A stretch of 64,000 nucleotides of DNA from Bombyx mori. Taxonomy: Eukaryota; Arthropoda; Insecta; Lepidoptera; Bombycidae. Within the stretch, counting starts at the first letter, position 1, and the number at the start of each line of letters is the position of its first letter. Position numbers and translations under genes: made by a program. Shown in pieces: positions 27,178-36,716 of this stretch. The stretch spans positions 6,944,753-7,008,752 of the forward strand of contig NC_085135.1 of NCBI RefSeq assembly GCF_030269925.1, read 5' to 3'. The notes beneath the pieces were generated by a model. It saw only the letters and a program-made list of their open reading frames with translations, searched no databases and was not told the DNA's origin.

Positions 27178-30060
27178 ATGGCGTACATTAGTAGAATAAA
27201 ACCCTTATCCGTAACAATAGGATTTTTTAACGCTTACGGTCTCGCAAATCAACGTGATCAGGTTTGTGATTTTTTGCGTGACCATCAAATTGACATTTTC
27301 TTAGTGCAGGAGACCCTACTTAAGCCCGCGCGCCGTGACCCTAAAATCGCGAACTATAACATGGTCAGGAACGACAGGCTCTCTGCCCGTGGTGGTGGTA
27401 CCGTTATTTACTATAGAAGAGCCCTGCATTGCGTCCCGCTCGATCCTCCCGCGCTCGCTAATATCGAAGCATCAGTGTGCCGAATCTCACTGACGGGACA
27501 CGCGCCGATCGTTATCGCGTCCGTTTATCTTCCACCGGATAAGATCGTTCTAAGCAGTGATATTGAGGCGCTGCTCGGTATGGGGAGCTCTGTCATTCTG
27601 GCGGGCGACCTAAATTGTAAACACATCAGGTGGAACTCACACACCACAACCCCGAATGGCAGGCGGCTTGACGCGTTAGTCGATGATCTCGCCTTCGATA
27701 TCGTCGCTCCGTTAACCCCGACTCACTACCCGCTAAATATCGCGCATTGCCCGGATATACTCGACATAGCGTTATTAAAAAACGTAACTCTGCGCTTACA
27801 CTCGATCGAAGTAGTTTCAGAGTTAGATTCAGACCACCGTCCCGTCGTCATGAAGCTCGGTCGCGCTCCCGATTCCGTTCCCGTCACGAGGACTGTGGTG
27901 GATTGGCACACGCTGGGCATCAGCCTGGCTGAATCTGATCCACCATCGCTCCCGTTTAACCCGGACTCTACCCCGTCTCCTCAGGATACCGCTGAAGCCA
28001 TAGACATCTTAACATCACACATCACCTCGACATTAGATAGGTCATCGAAACAAGTTGTAGCGGAGGACTTCCTTCACCGCTTCAAATTGTCCGACGATAT
28101 TAGGGAACTCGTTAGAGCTAAGAACGCCTCGATACGCGCCTACGACAGGTATCCTACCGCGGAAAATCGTATTCGAATGCGTGCCCTACAACGCGACGTA
28201 AAGTCTCGCATCGCCGAAGTCCGAGATGCCAGATGGTCTGATTTCTTAGAAGGACTCGCGCCCTCCCAAAGGTCTTACTACCGCTTAGCTCGTACTCTCA
28301 AATCGGATACGGTAGTAACTATGCCCCCCCTTGTAGGCCCCTCAGGCCGACTCGCGGCCTTTGATGATGACGAAAAAGCAGAGCTGCTGGCCGATACATT
28401 GCAAACCCAGTGCACGCCCAGCACTCAATCCGTGGACCCTGTTCATGTAGAATTTGTAGACAGTGAGGTAGAACGCAGAGCCTCCTTGCCACCCTCGGAT
28501 GCGTTACCACCCGTCACCCCGATGGAAGTTAAAGACTTGATCAAAGACCTACGTCCTCGCAAGGCTCCCGGTTCCGACGGTATATCTAACCGCGTTATTA
28601 AACTTCTACCCGTCCAACTCATCGTGATGTTGGCATCTATTTTCAATGCCGCTATGGCGAACTGTATCTTTCCCGCGGTGTGGAAAGAAGCGGACGTTAT
28701 CGGCATACATAAACCCGGTAAACCAAAAAATCATCCGACGAGCTACCGCCCGATTAGCCTCCTCATGTCTCTAGGCAAACTGTATGAGCGTCTGCTCTAC
28801 AAGCGCCTCAGAGATTTCGTCTCATCCAAGGGCATTCTCATCGATGAACAATTCGGATTCCGTACAAATCACTCATGCGTTCAACAGGCGCACCGCCTCA
28901 CGGAGCACATTCTTGTGGGGCTTAATCGACCAAAACCGTTATACACGGGAGCTCTCTTCTTCGACGTCGCAAAAGCGTTCGACAAAGTCTGGCACAATGG
29001 TTTGATTTTCAAACTATTCAACATGGGCGTGCCGGATAGTCTCGTGCTCATCATACGGGACTTCTTGTCGAACCGCTCTTTTCGATATCGAGTCGAGGGA
29101 ACCCGCTCCTCCCCACGACCTCTCACAGCTGGAGTCCCGCAAGGCTCTGTCCTCTCACCCCTCCTATTTAGCTTATTCGTCAACGATATTCCCCGGTCGC
29201 CGCCGACCCATTTAGCTTTATTCGCCGACGACACGACTGTTTACTATTCTAGTAGAAATAAGTCCCTAATCGCGAAGAAGCTTCAGAGCGCAGCCCTAGC
29301 CCTAGGACAGTGGTTCCGAAAATGGCGCATAGACATCAACCCAGCGAAAAGTACTGCGGTGCTATTTCAGAGGGGAAGCTCCACACGGATTTCCTCCCGG
29401 ATTAGGAGGAGGAATCTCACACCCCCGATTACTCTCTTTAGACAACCCATACCCTGGGCCAGGAAGGTCAAGTACCTGGGCGTTACCCTGGATGCATCGA
29501 TGACATTCCGCCCGCATATAAAATCAGTCCGTGACCGTGCCGCGTTTATTCTCGGTAGACTCTACCCCATGATCTGTAAGCGGAGTAAAATGTCCCTTCG
29601 GAACAAGGTGACACTTTACAAAACTTGCATAAGGCCCGTCATGACTTACGCGAGTGTGGTGTTCGCTCACGCGGCCCGCACACACATAGACACCCTCCAA
29701 TCCCTACAATCCCGCTTTTGCAGGTTAGCTGTCGGCGCTCCGTGGTTCGTGAGGAACGTTGACCTACACGACGACCTGGGCCTCGAATCAATTCGGAAAT
29801 ACATGAAGTCAGCGTCGGAACGATACTTCGATAAGGCTATGCGTCATGATAATCGCCTTATCGTTGCCGCCGCTGACTACTCTCCGAATCCTGATCATGC
29901 AGGAGCCAGTCACCGTCGACGCCCTAGACACGTCCTTACGGATCCATCAGATCCAATAACCTTTGCATTAGATGCCTTCAGCTCTAATACTAGGGGCAGG
30001 CTTAGGGACCCCGGTAACCGTACTCGTCGAACTCGACAAAGAGGTCGACGTGCAACCTAA
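27178..30060 (+). CDS. Jockey LINE ORF2: AP endonuclease and reverse transcriptase
   Basis: 960 residues with no break. Endonuclease: GFFNAYGLANQRDQV near 13, VQETLLKPARRD near 42, AGDLNCKHIRWNS near 141 and the catalytic SDHRPVVMKLG near 217. Reverse transcriptase: KAPGSDGISNRVIKLLP near 461, YRPISLLMSLGKLYERLL, FFDVAKAFDKVWHNGL near 594, GVPQGSVLSPLLFSLF, the catalytic ALFADDTTVYYSS near 681, and VKYLGVTLDASMTFRPHI in the thumb region. Length and motif order match Jockey-clade ORF2. The ATG at 27178 follows the ORF1 stop after one sense codon (TAA TCA ATG), in the same frame, so translation could involve reinitiation or readthrough. The protein nicks chromosomal DNA and reverse-transcribes the element RNA onto it. 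Confidence 0.93.
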   Translation: MAYISRIKPLSVTIGFFNAYGLANQRDQVCDFLRDHQIDIFLVQETLLKPARRDPKIANYNMVRNDRLSARGGGTVIYYRRALHCVPLDPPALANIEASVCRISLTGHAPIVIASVYLPPDKIVLSSDIEALLGMGSSVILAGDLNCKHIRWNSHTTTPNGRRLDALVDDLAFDIVAPLTPTHYPLNIAHCPDILDIALLKNVTLRLHSIEVVSELDSDHRPVVMKLGRAPDSVPVTRTVVDWHTLGISLAESDPPSLPFNPDSTPSPQDTAEAIDILTSHITSTLDRSSKQVVAEDFLHRFKLSDDIRELVRAKNASIRAYDRYPTAENRIRMRALQRDVKSRIAEVRDARWSDFLEGLAPSQRSYYRLARTLKSDTVVTMPPLVGPSGRLAAFDDDEKAELLADTLQTQCTPSTQSVDPVHVEFVDSEVERRASLPPSDALPPVTPMEVKDLIKDLRPRKAPGSDGISNRVIKLLPVQLIVMLASIFNAAMANCIFPAVWKEADVIGIHKPGKPKNHPTSYRPISLLMSLGKLYERLLYKRLRDFVSSKGILIDEQFGFRTNHSCVQQAHRLTEHILVGLNRPKPLYTGALFFDVAKAFDKVWHNGLIFKLFNMGVPDSLVLIIRDFLSNRSFRYRVEGTRSSPRPLTAGVPQGSVLSPLLFSLFVNDIPRSPPTHLALFADDTTVYYSSRNKSLIAKKLQSAALALGQWFRKWRIDINPAKSTAVLFQRGSSTRISSRIRRRNLTPPITLFRQPIPWARKVKYLGVTLDASMTFRPHIKSVRDRAAFILGRLYPMICKRSKMSLRNKVTLYKTCIRPVMTYASVVFAHAARTHIDTLQSLQSRFCRLAVGAPWFVRNVDLHDDLGLESIRKYMKSASERYFDKAMRHDNRLIVAAADYSPNPDHAGASHRRRPRHVLTDPSDPITFALDAFSSNTRGRLRDPGNRTRRTRQRGRRAT

Positions 30061-30285
30061 CCCATGCATCAGCCCGCTGAGTTTCTCGCCGGATCTTCTC
30101 AGCGGGTCGCGATTCCGATCCGGTAGTAGATTCATTCGCGAAACAATTGCTCTTGAGTTGTTAGGTCTCCTTCGGAGGCGCTCGGGCAGTTGTTAGCAAA
30201 TCCCACCCCTCTTGGCTGAGCCTTTGCTCGCCCACCTGTCCTGGTGAAACTGGAAAGGCCTTCGGGCCACCAGTAAACTTTCAAT

Positions 30286-30319
<34 letters not shown>

Positions 30320-30330
30320 ATATACGTCGC

Positions 30331-30892
30331 GCGTGTCCGTAGTGGCGAGCCACGGAATAGATAAATAAGGTTGGAATGGTAATGTAGGCGGGGCAAGCGT
30401 GCCACAGTTATGATTATACAAACATAACTCGACCGATTCTTTCATTCACCGCGTTTAGTGCGCTTCGGACTACTTTGGCGAACAGATCTCCGAATTATAG
30501 TGCCGTGTTGTGCAATTATAACTTGTACAACAAAAAATCAGACCTCAAGTATAGAGCGAGGAGGTATATCTTTCGATCGGTAAGTCGAAATTACCATTTA
30601 ATTACAATATTATTTGTCTAAAACATAAAAATATACTGAGCATTATGAAATTCCAAACATTAATAATATTATTGCAGCAAGTTATAAATAGCATACATTG
30701 CGCGATGTGTACTCGCCCAATGAACGCAATGACCCAGTCAGCTTCCAATGTACTACATGCATTGCGTTCTCTACACTTCAATCTTTGTAATTTCGGCCTT
30801 TGCCCTGATTGGCCGTGGTGCATTTTGTCGATAGTGAGGTGACCATGTGGTGAAATAAAATCATCGACAGAATTCTCGACTATATTTACATT
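30331..30892 (+). other. LTR-like fragment and non-coding flank
   Basis: The segment 30341-30376 (GTGGCGAGCCACGGAATAG, then ATAAATAAGGTTGGAA) matches, in the opposite orientation, the end of the LTR at 36717-36750, so this is probably part of an LTR of the same family. Before the Jockey insertion it was continuous with 25136-25148. The remainder (30400-30892) has no recognised gene. Confidence 0.45.
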
Positions 30893-30900
30893 TGAAATTT

Positions 30901-31375
30901 TTATTTTTTTTTTTGTCAGGAGGAAATCGCCGGACTTCCGCCCTTCACTGGGGATGGAGGGCGGGGCATGTCGGAGTCGAACCGACTAAAACCTCCTGTC
31001 TCTCAACAACCAACGTCCAAACCTCGCATGAGACAAAACTCATGAAAAGGCAAGTGGGGGAAAGTGAAGCGTTTAGTGCGGAGCACATCTCTCCCATCAC
31101 CCTCCCCCTCGGGACGCCGGACTGGCGGTCGTCGGCGCCACGACCACCAGCCCTCTCGGTCGGCAGGCTATCCGAAGCCCGCCTAGATGGCACCGATTAG
31201 AATGGTCTATCCTACGGAATACCCCGCTGGGTCAGAACCAGCGTGGGTTGAGGATAGCCGGCCTTCCATCACCCGGATGCTCATGCATAAAACGCGTGCA
31301 GAGCAGCTTGCACGTCGTCTTCTTAGGCCCCCTTCGCCGGTCCCCAGGCCGGCATGTGAGGGAGACCCGAAACAC
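30901..31375 (-). other. 3' UTR of R1-clade LINE copy B
   Basis: A GC-rich stretch between the ORF2 stop and the A-rich tail. It includes a segment reading TCGGAGTCGAACCGAC near 30971 and the palindromic pair CATGAGACAAAACTCATG near 31027. It is not similar to the 3' UTR of copy A apart from scattered words such as AATACCCCGCTGG, also found in copy A at 821-833. Confidence 0.5.
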
Positions 31376-34300
31376 TTAGGGGGCCAGGGCTTGGGCGAGA
31401 TCCGCCTCCCTGGCCCCCGCTCGACGGCGGCGGGTCTGTGCGTCTCTCACGCGCCCCGCCGCCTCCTTCTGCGAGATGGTGCACTTGCAGAAGTCGAGCA
31501 TCGCCTTCCACGACTCGTCGTCACCGAGCATCGATGCCACAACACTCGGCAACGACAAGTCGTTTCCTATTTTTGCGACGAGGACACGGCGCCACCCCTC
31601 CCATGCGGGGCAGGCGACGAGCGTGTGTTCCGCCGTGTCCAAGTCGCAACCACAATGGTGGCACTCTGCCGTCAGCTCGGCTCCGATCCGGTGCAGGAAC
31701 TCACCGAAGCAACCATGCCCAGTGAGCACCTGCGTGAGCCGGAAAGTGAGGCGTCCTCTGTCACGATTCACCCAGTTCACAAGAACCGGGCGAATCGCCT
31801 CGACGGTCCTACGACCAGCCGAAGGATCGGCCAGCCGTCTGGACCATGACTCCAGCACGGACCGCCGAGATTGGGCCCTCCGCGCTCTGACCACACTGGG
31901 GCTGGGACGTGCCATGCCCCGGGCACGAAGGTCAGCCCGCCACTGATAGTCAGCGGCGAGCGCCTCCGCCTCCAGGACCCAAGGCTGCGTCCCAGCCAGT
32001 ACACACGCCGCCTCGAAGGAGATGGTGCGATAGCCACGGATGACCCTGACCGCGATGGTGCGTTGCGGCCGTTGCAGCAGCTTCGCTACCCCCACGGCCA
32101 GGGACTGGCCCCACACGGGCGCCCCGTATAGGGCCATTGATCGCACCACCCCCGTATAGAGACGGCGCGTCACCTGGTCAGGCCCCCCCACGTTGGGCAG
32201 AAGCCGGCTTAACGCGCCGGCCACCCCCAACAAACGAGGGACCAGGTTCTGAAAGTGAGCACGGAAGGTCCAACGACTGTCCAGAATGAGGCCGAGGTAC
32301 TTCAACTGCACCCCGACCTCGATACGGACGCCTCCAACCATGATATGGGCATCGACAGGTGGCACTCTCCGGGGCCTGTGGAACCACATGGCCTCGGATT
32401 TACTGAGCGCCACGTCGAGGCCCAGTCTCCTGATTTTGCCGACGACATGCGCCACCCCAGCGGTGACAAGACGAGCAGACTCAACAAAACTCCCCCCCCG
32501 GGCCACGACCAGCGTGTCATCTGCGTAACAGATTACGCTTAGGCCCGGGAGGAGGGCACCCCTCAGTACCCAGTCATACCCGATATTCCACAAAAGGGGG
32601 CCGAGCACCGACCCCTGTGGAACACCGCGCACGACCGGGAACCTGTGCACGATCCCACCGTGTCCGGTACACGTGACCGATCTGTCCTCCAAGTAGGAAC
32701 CCACCAGTCGGCGAAGGTAGAGAGGCACTCCGTGTCTTTCCAGTGCCCCCCCTATCACGGACCAGGGCAGGGTGTTAAACGCATTGGCGATGTCGAGCGA
32801 CACCGCCAAGGCCACCCCACCCCTGGAGACGGCTTCTTCCGAGAGAGCCCGTACGCGAAGGATCGCGTCCACCGTTGAGCGGCCCTCTCGAAAGCCATAC
32901 TGCTCCGCCGACAGATCGGGTCCCACCCCGACCAGATGCTGAATGATGCGGGCCGCCAGAATGCGTTCCAGCAGCTTGCCCACCTCATCCAGCAACACGA
33001 TGGGACGGTACCCGGCGGCAGTATCCGCCGGGCGCCCCTCCTTTCTCAACAGCACGAGTCTGCCCGTCCTCCACGATGAAGGAAACCGTCCCGACTCGAG
33101 GCAGGAGTTGTAAAGCCTCAAGAGTCGGTCTCCCAGGGCACCAAGAGCCAAGGCCCAAACCCGGCCATGCACGCCGTCCGGGCCGGGCGCAGTGTCCTTC
33201 GCGCACATTTTACGCACGGCCACATGGAGCTCCGCCCCCGTTATGTGGGGCACCTCAGCAGGGGTGTCGCCGCCGTTTTCCGACGGGACGTCCATAGCGG
33301 GAGCGACAAATCCCTCCCGCTCCTGCGGGAACAGCGCCGAGACGATGTCCCGCAACTGCTGAGGCTGGAGACGCTCCGTGATTGGGGGGGCCCATGGGCG
33401 CATTTTATTGCGCACCATATGATAGGGTCGCCCCCACGGATCCTCATCCAGCGTCTCCAAGAGACCCTCCATGTGTTGGTTCTTGGCTCTTCTGATGGCC
33501 AGCTGCAAAGCCCTCTGCGCGACGCGAAATGTGCCGTACAGCCGGGCCTCCACCACCGCGAACGCAACCGGATCGTTGCGCCGCGGCAAGCGACGGTGGC
33601 GATGCCTGGCGCACTCGCGCCTCGCCCGAACGCACTCCACGCGGAGCTGCGCGATTTCGGGCGACCACCAGTACACCTGGCGATTGGGAGGCCGAGGGCT
33701 GATCCGGGGCATCGATACGTCGCAGATGCGTCGCATCGTGTCCCGGAACCACCCCGCTTCGCCCTCGACCTCAACCGGATATGGACGCATGGGCGTCCAC
33801 GCCGCCACCGTAGAGGCTTCCATCAGTAGCGCCTTATTCAGGCGCTTCAATGCCCACCTGGGGAATGACCGGGGCGCACCATGTGGGTAGTCCCCGTGGG
33901 CGTCCGCGACTGCGGAGCGGGCGAAGAGATCAAACCGAATATATCGGTGATCTGACAGCGTCTCCGCCCCCTCCAAAACCCTCCAGTCGCGGATACGGCG
34001 CGCGATGGCCGGGCTCGCAAAAGTAACGTCCACAATGAACTCGCCCTGCCACCGCACGCACGTCGCAACCGACCCTCTATTCAACAAACAGAGGCCGGCC
34101 GCGTTCGCCCACCTCTCCAGTAGCCTACCCCGAGCGTCCGAGCGGGGGGAGCCCCATGCGACAGACTTCGCATTGAGGTCCCCCACGAGAATCACTGGGC
34201 GAGGAGCGAGGCGGCGAGCAATCGCCCCGATCCTGCCCAGGAAATGCCCGAACTCGACGGTAGGCCTGTTCGGAGAGAAGTATGCGCCGATCACGACGGT

Positions 34301-34558
34301 CCCTTCCAGCTGCACTGCGACGAACCCTTGGCCCCTGGTCACCATCGCCAGGGGGGGGATCGCCGCGTCTCTTCTTATGACTATGGCCGCCAGGCCGCCA
34401 TCGTCCCCAAACCAGCAATCATTTGCCGGGGGAACGAAGTACGGCTCGGCGACCACAGCCACATCTATTGACCACTCCGCCATGCTCTGAGACAGCATGT
34501 CCTGAGCTCTGGCGGAGTGGTTCAGGTTTCCTTGGAGGAAGCGATAGGTGCGGTCCAT
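31376..34558 (-). CDS. R1-clade LINE ORF2 of copy B: endonuclease and reverse transcriptase
   Basis: 1060 residues, uninterrupted. Endonuclease: FLQGNLNHSARAQDMLSQS at the start, LVGDLNAKSVAWGSPRSD near 125 and SDHRYIRFDLF near 200. RT: APGPDGVHGRVWALALG near 456, SLDIANAFNTLPW, GVPQGSVLGPLLWNIGYDW, the catalytic CYADDTLVVARGG near 676 and LKYLGLILDSRWTFRAHF. C-terminal zinc motif: CHHCGCDLDTAEHTLVAC near 966. The ATG at 34558 is fixed by the stop/start overlap. All catalytic residues are present, so this protein could be active in trans although its own ORF1 is broken. Confidence 0.9.
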   Translation of the reverse strand: MDRTYRFLQGNLNHSARAQDMLSQSMAEWSIDVAVVAEPYFVPPANDCWFGDDGGLAAIVIRRDAAIPPLAMVTRGQGFVAVQLEGTVVIGAYFSPNRPTVEFGHFLGRIGAIARRLAPRPVILVGDLNAKSVAWGSPRSDARGRLLERWANAAGLCLLNRGSVATCVRWQGEFIVDVTFASPAIARRIRDWRVLEGAETLSDHRYIRFDLFARSAVADAHGDYPHGAPRSFPRWALKRLNKALLMEASTVAAWTPMRPYPVEVEGEAGWFRDTMRRICDVSMPRISPRPPNRQVYWWSPEIAQLRVECVRARRECARHRHRRLPRRNDPVAFAVVEARLYGTFRVAQRALQLAIRRAKNQHMEGLLETLDEDPWGRPYHMVRNKMRPWAPPITERLQPQQLRDIVSALFPQEREGFVAPAMDVPSENGGDTPAEVPHITGAELHVAVRKMCAKDTAPGPDGVHGRVWALALGALGDRLLRLYNSCLESGRFPSSWRTGRLVLLRKEGRPADTAAGYRPIVLLDEVGKLLERILAARIIQHLVGVGPDLSAEQYGFREGRSTVDAILRVRALSEEAVSRGGVALAVSLDIANAFNTLPWSVIGGALERHGVPLYLRRLVGSYLEDRSVTCTGHGGIVHRFPVVRGVPQGSVLGPLLWNIGYDWVLRGALLPGLSVICYADDTLVVARGGSFVESARLVTAGVAHVVGKIRRLGLDVALSKSEAMWFHRPRRVPPVDAHIMVGGVRIEVGVQLKYLGLILDSRWTFRAHFQNLVPRLLGVAGALSRLLPNVGGPDQVTRRLYTGVVRSMALYGAPVWGQSLAVGVAKLLQRPQRTIAVRVIRGYRTISFEAACVLAGTQPWVLEAEALAADYQWRADLRARGMARPSPSVVRARRAQSRRSVLESWSRRLADPSAGRRTVEAIRPVLVNWVNRDRGRLTFRLTQVLTGHGCFGEFLHRIGAELTAECHHCGCDLDTAEHTLVACPAWEGWRRVLVAKIGNDLSLPSVVASMLGDDESWKAMLDFCKCTISQKEAAGRVRDAQTRRRRAGAREADLAQALAP

Positions 34559-35314
34559 TACTGTTGGACCACATCCATCGCCCCCTCCCCTTCACCGCTG
34601 CCCCCGCTCTCAGGCACCGGCGCCGCAACGGGGATTACAACGTCGGCCAGTGCTCCTCTGGCCAACCTTCTCTTTTGCCGGCGCTTTGATTTCCGGCGCC
34701 GGTTTCGTTCGGTGTTATCACCGGACGGGAAACACGCCTTGCCTCCCGCCCGGTGGTTTGCCCTGCGCCCGGCCGCAGCGCACAGAGCGCAGTGCGGGGC
34801 GACCGTGCAGGACGCGGCTTTGTGGCCCGGTTGACCGCAACGGAAGCACAGACCGCTGCGGTCAACCGAGCTGGTGCACCTAGCGAGGCCGTGCCCCGTG
34901 CTGAAGCATCGGAGGCATCGCCAGGCACGTGGTTCTTGGAGACGCACGTGGGCTGCTATCCAGCCCACGCGCAGTCTCCCCGGATCCCCCGTCGATCTTC
35001 CCGGTGGAGGGGTGGCCAAAGAAGTGGCCGCCTCCACAGGGCAGCGCGCCCACGCCGACCTGGCCCCGGAGTACCCTGAGCGAAGTTCGCCCACGGTCAC
35101 GCTTTCCGGGGCACATCCCCCCTGGGCGGCTATTGCGGCTGCCACCTCCCTGCCCGCTGCCCGTCGCACAGCCTCCTTCATCCTGGCAATTGTTGCCCCC
35201 CCCAGAATACGTGGGGCAGCGTGCTTCCACTGAGGTAGAAGCACGGAGGGATTCTCCGCCCGACTCGCGGGCGGTACCCTCCTGGGGTACTAACTTTGTA
35301 CAATTGTCCATCAT
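34558..35314 (-). pseudogene. R1-clade LINE ORF1 of copy B, internally deleted
   Basis: ATG ATG at 35314-35309 opens a frame with GGESLRASTSVEARCPTYSG that aligns with copy A, then NNCQDEGG, after which it leaves the alignment. The C-terminal part is open in another frame: VAAAIAAQGGCAPESVTVGE, AWARCPVEAATSLATPPPG, zinc knuckles CLRCFSTGHGLARC and CFRCGQPGHKAASC, C-x2-C, a basic tail and the TAA at 34558-34560. About 500 codons (coiled coil and Pro/Lys-rich linker) are missing between them, and the frame changes at the junction near 35155-35175. The product would be non-functional unless translation starts inside the C-terminal part. Confidence 0.75.
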
Positions 35315-35324
35315 CATGAAATTT

Positions 35325-35926
35325 CTTTTTTTTTATTAACCAGGGGTTTGGTCCCCTGGGATCTATGACACCCTCGGGACTGGAAACCCTCCAGCCATAC
35401 ATCCCATCGCCGGATGTCGAGCTTGGGATTGGGGCATTTTTGAAGAGGTTTGCGTCCTCGCGGCTCCGACCAGTAAAGGCAGGAGCCCCCGTTCCCCATG
35501 ACTGGGGTTTACGGCTTGGCCGACGGTGGCCGAAGCCTGTCCGTCGCCCACAACGCGGTGTGGAGCCACGCCGGCGAGCCGGTACCTTCCATATCTGGAA
35601 GGCTTTCCCCTGTAGCCAAAGCCGGGGACATGGCAACCCGCAGCCGGAAGACACCAAAGTGCCGCCGGCTCATCAGGCTCCCGAGAGCCAACCCCTCATC
35701 CCCTAAATGCCACACTTTGCCAATGCAAAGGGCGTGGGGAGAGGGTCCCTCACTCTCTCTCAAGGCATCCCCCGCAGAACGCGGAGGCGGCTGCGGAGAG
35801 CTGGGCGCAGTTCTCTTGGTCGCGGCGTCCGACACAGATTCCTCTGCACGCGATTTTAGGGACGCACGCTTAAGCCCCACCGCCACGACAAGGCGGAACT
35901 ACATTCGGTGGGGAAAACATGGATAA
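35325..35926 (-). mobile_element. 5'-truncated retroposon tail, family not recognised
   Basis: In minus sense a GC-rich 600-bp segment ends with a perfect hairpin (CCAGGGG ACCAAA CCCCTGG, 35340-35359) followed at once by TTAATAAAAAAAAA (35326-35339), a combined polyadenylation signal and A tail. That 3' design is typical of LINE 3' UTRs. A 125-codon frame at 35509-35886 has no recognised motif and may be the end of an ORF. The abrupt change to AT-rich DNA at about 35926 marks the truncated 5' end. R1-clade copy B inserted next to its tail. Confidence 0.55.
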
Positions 35927-36716
35927 TTTTTGCATTATTTTATATTTAATTAATGATACCTAGTATATTCTTAGTGAGACGTATTTTGAGTAAAATAAAT
36001 ATGTATTATTATTATTGAATTATTATCATTGAATTAATGTGAAGTTATAATATAAAGGGACATGTAGACCTCTCATTTACGGGTATTTACTATATTGTCT
36101 AAGACGTATTAAAATAAATAAAAAATAATACGTAGTAAAATGCTATTTGACTTATGCAGTAAATTAAAAATTTTAGGTTTCCTAAAGAACCTAACGCCAG
36201 GGAACAATGGATTGACGTGACAGGTAGAGGAAACTGGAGACAAAGACGAGTACTATTTGCTCTAAACATTTTACTGAAAATGATTTTACCATAAAAAAAT
36301 CAGAATACACTTAGTTTTGAAAAATTCATTCGCAATTAATAGCAAGCGCCAACTGCTTAACAAATACGTTTTATTCCAGGAACAGTGACTATTTGTAATT
36401 AATAAAAGTAAAATAGTTTTCTTTTTCAATATTTATTTCATGTTTAATTTTCTCCATTCATTCATCAGATAATTTATCGATAAAGAATATCGATTTTATC
36501 AAGCACTAGCGTGTAAGAACATTTTTATTGCCTTTTTGCGTGTGTGAGTGTGTGTTTTGTGCTAGTTTGCGAACGAATATCTGTCCTGAGATTTATGTGT
36601 GGGTGTTTTTGTTGTGTGCGAAATACTTGTAATCACAGTATGTGTATGTGTAGAGATTAAAATAGTGGGGATGAAGCGGCGACACTGGTTCTAATACAAA
36701 ATTAGAGCAAAGGCCT
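35927..36716. other. AT-rich non-coding stretch
   Basis: No gene, RNA or recognisable element. A TG-rich patch (GTGTGTGAGTGTGTG) lies near 36540. Confidence 0.4.

Larger units (their letters stand above)
25149..30317 (+). mobile_element. Complete Jockey-clade LINE
   Basis: A 13-bp target-site duplication (ACATATACGTCGC) lies at 25136-25148 and 30318-30330, the right copy sharing its first A with the tail. Between them are a GC-rich 5' region, ORF1 (zinc knuckles), ORF2 (endonuclease and RT), a 228-bp 3' UTR and a 30-A tail (30289-30318). Both ORFs are uninterrupted. The long pure A tail, the perfect duplication and the intact frames indicate a recent, possibly active insertion. It landed in what looks like an LTR of another element: the flank at 30331-30400 resembles sequence at 36717-36742. 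Confidence 0.9.
30901..35316 (-). mobile_element. R1-clade (SART-like) LINE, copy B, with internal ORF1 deletion
   Basis: Minus-strand element bounded by the duplicated TGAAATTT (30893-30900 and 35317-35324). The tail is a T-rich run just inside the left copy (TTATTTTTTTTTTT). ORF2 is intact (31376-34558) and overlaps the ORF1 stop as TAATG (34556-34560). ORF1 keeps its first 45 or so codons and its last 220 but lacks roughly 500 codons compared with copy A. The intact duplication shows that the 5' and 3' ends were inserted together, so the deletion was either present in the RNA copied or arose later. The protein sequence is clearly related to copy A but well diverged, so these are separate subfamilies. 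Confidence 0.88.

Noticed and set aside
31187..34900. Plus-strand ORFs over R1-clade copy B
   Set aside because: Same reason: they mirror the intact minus-strand ORF2 and have no recognisable domain.
35150..35316. HDV-like self-cleaving ribozyme at the 5' end of R1-clade copy B
   Set aside because: Several hairpins are present, but I could not fit the nested double pseudoknot, and the region is coding (conserved GGESLRA...ARCPT).
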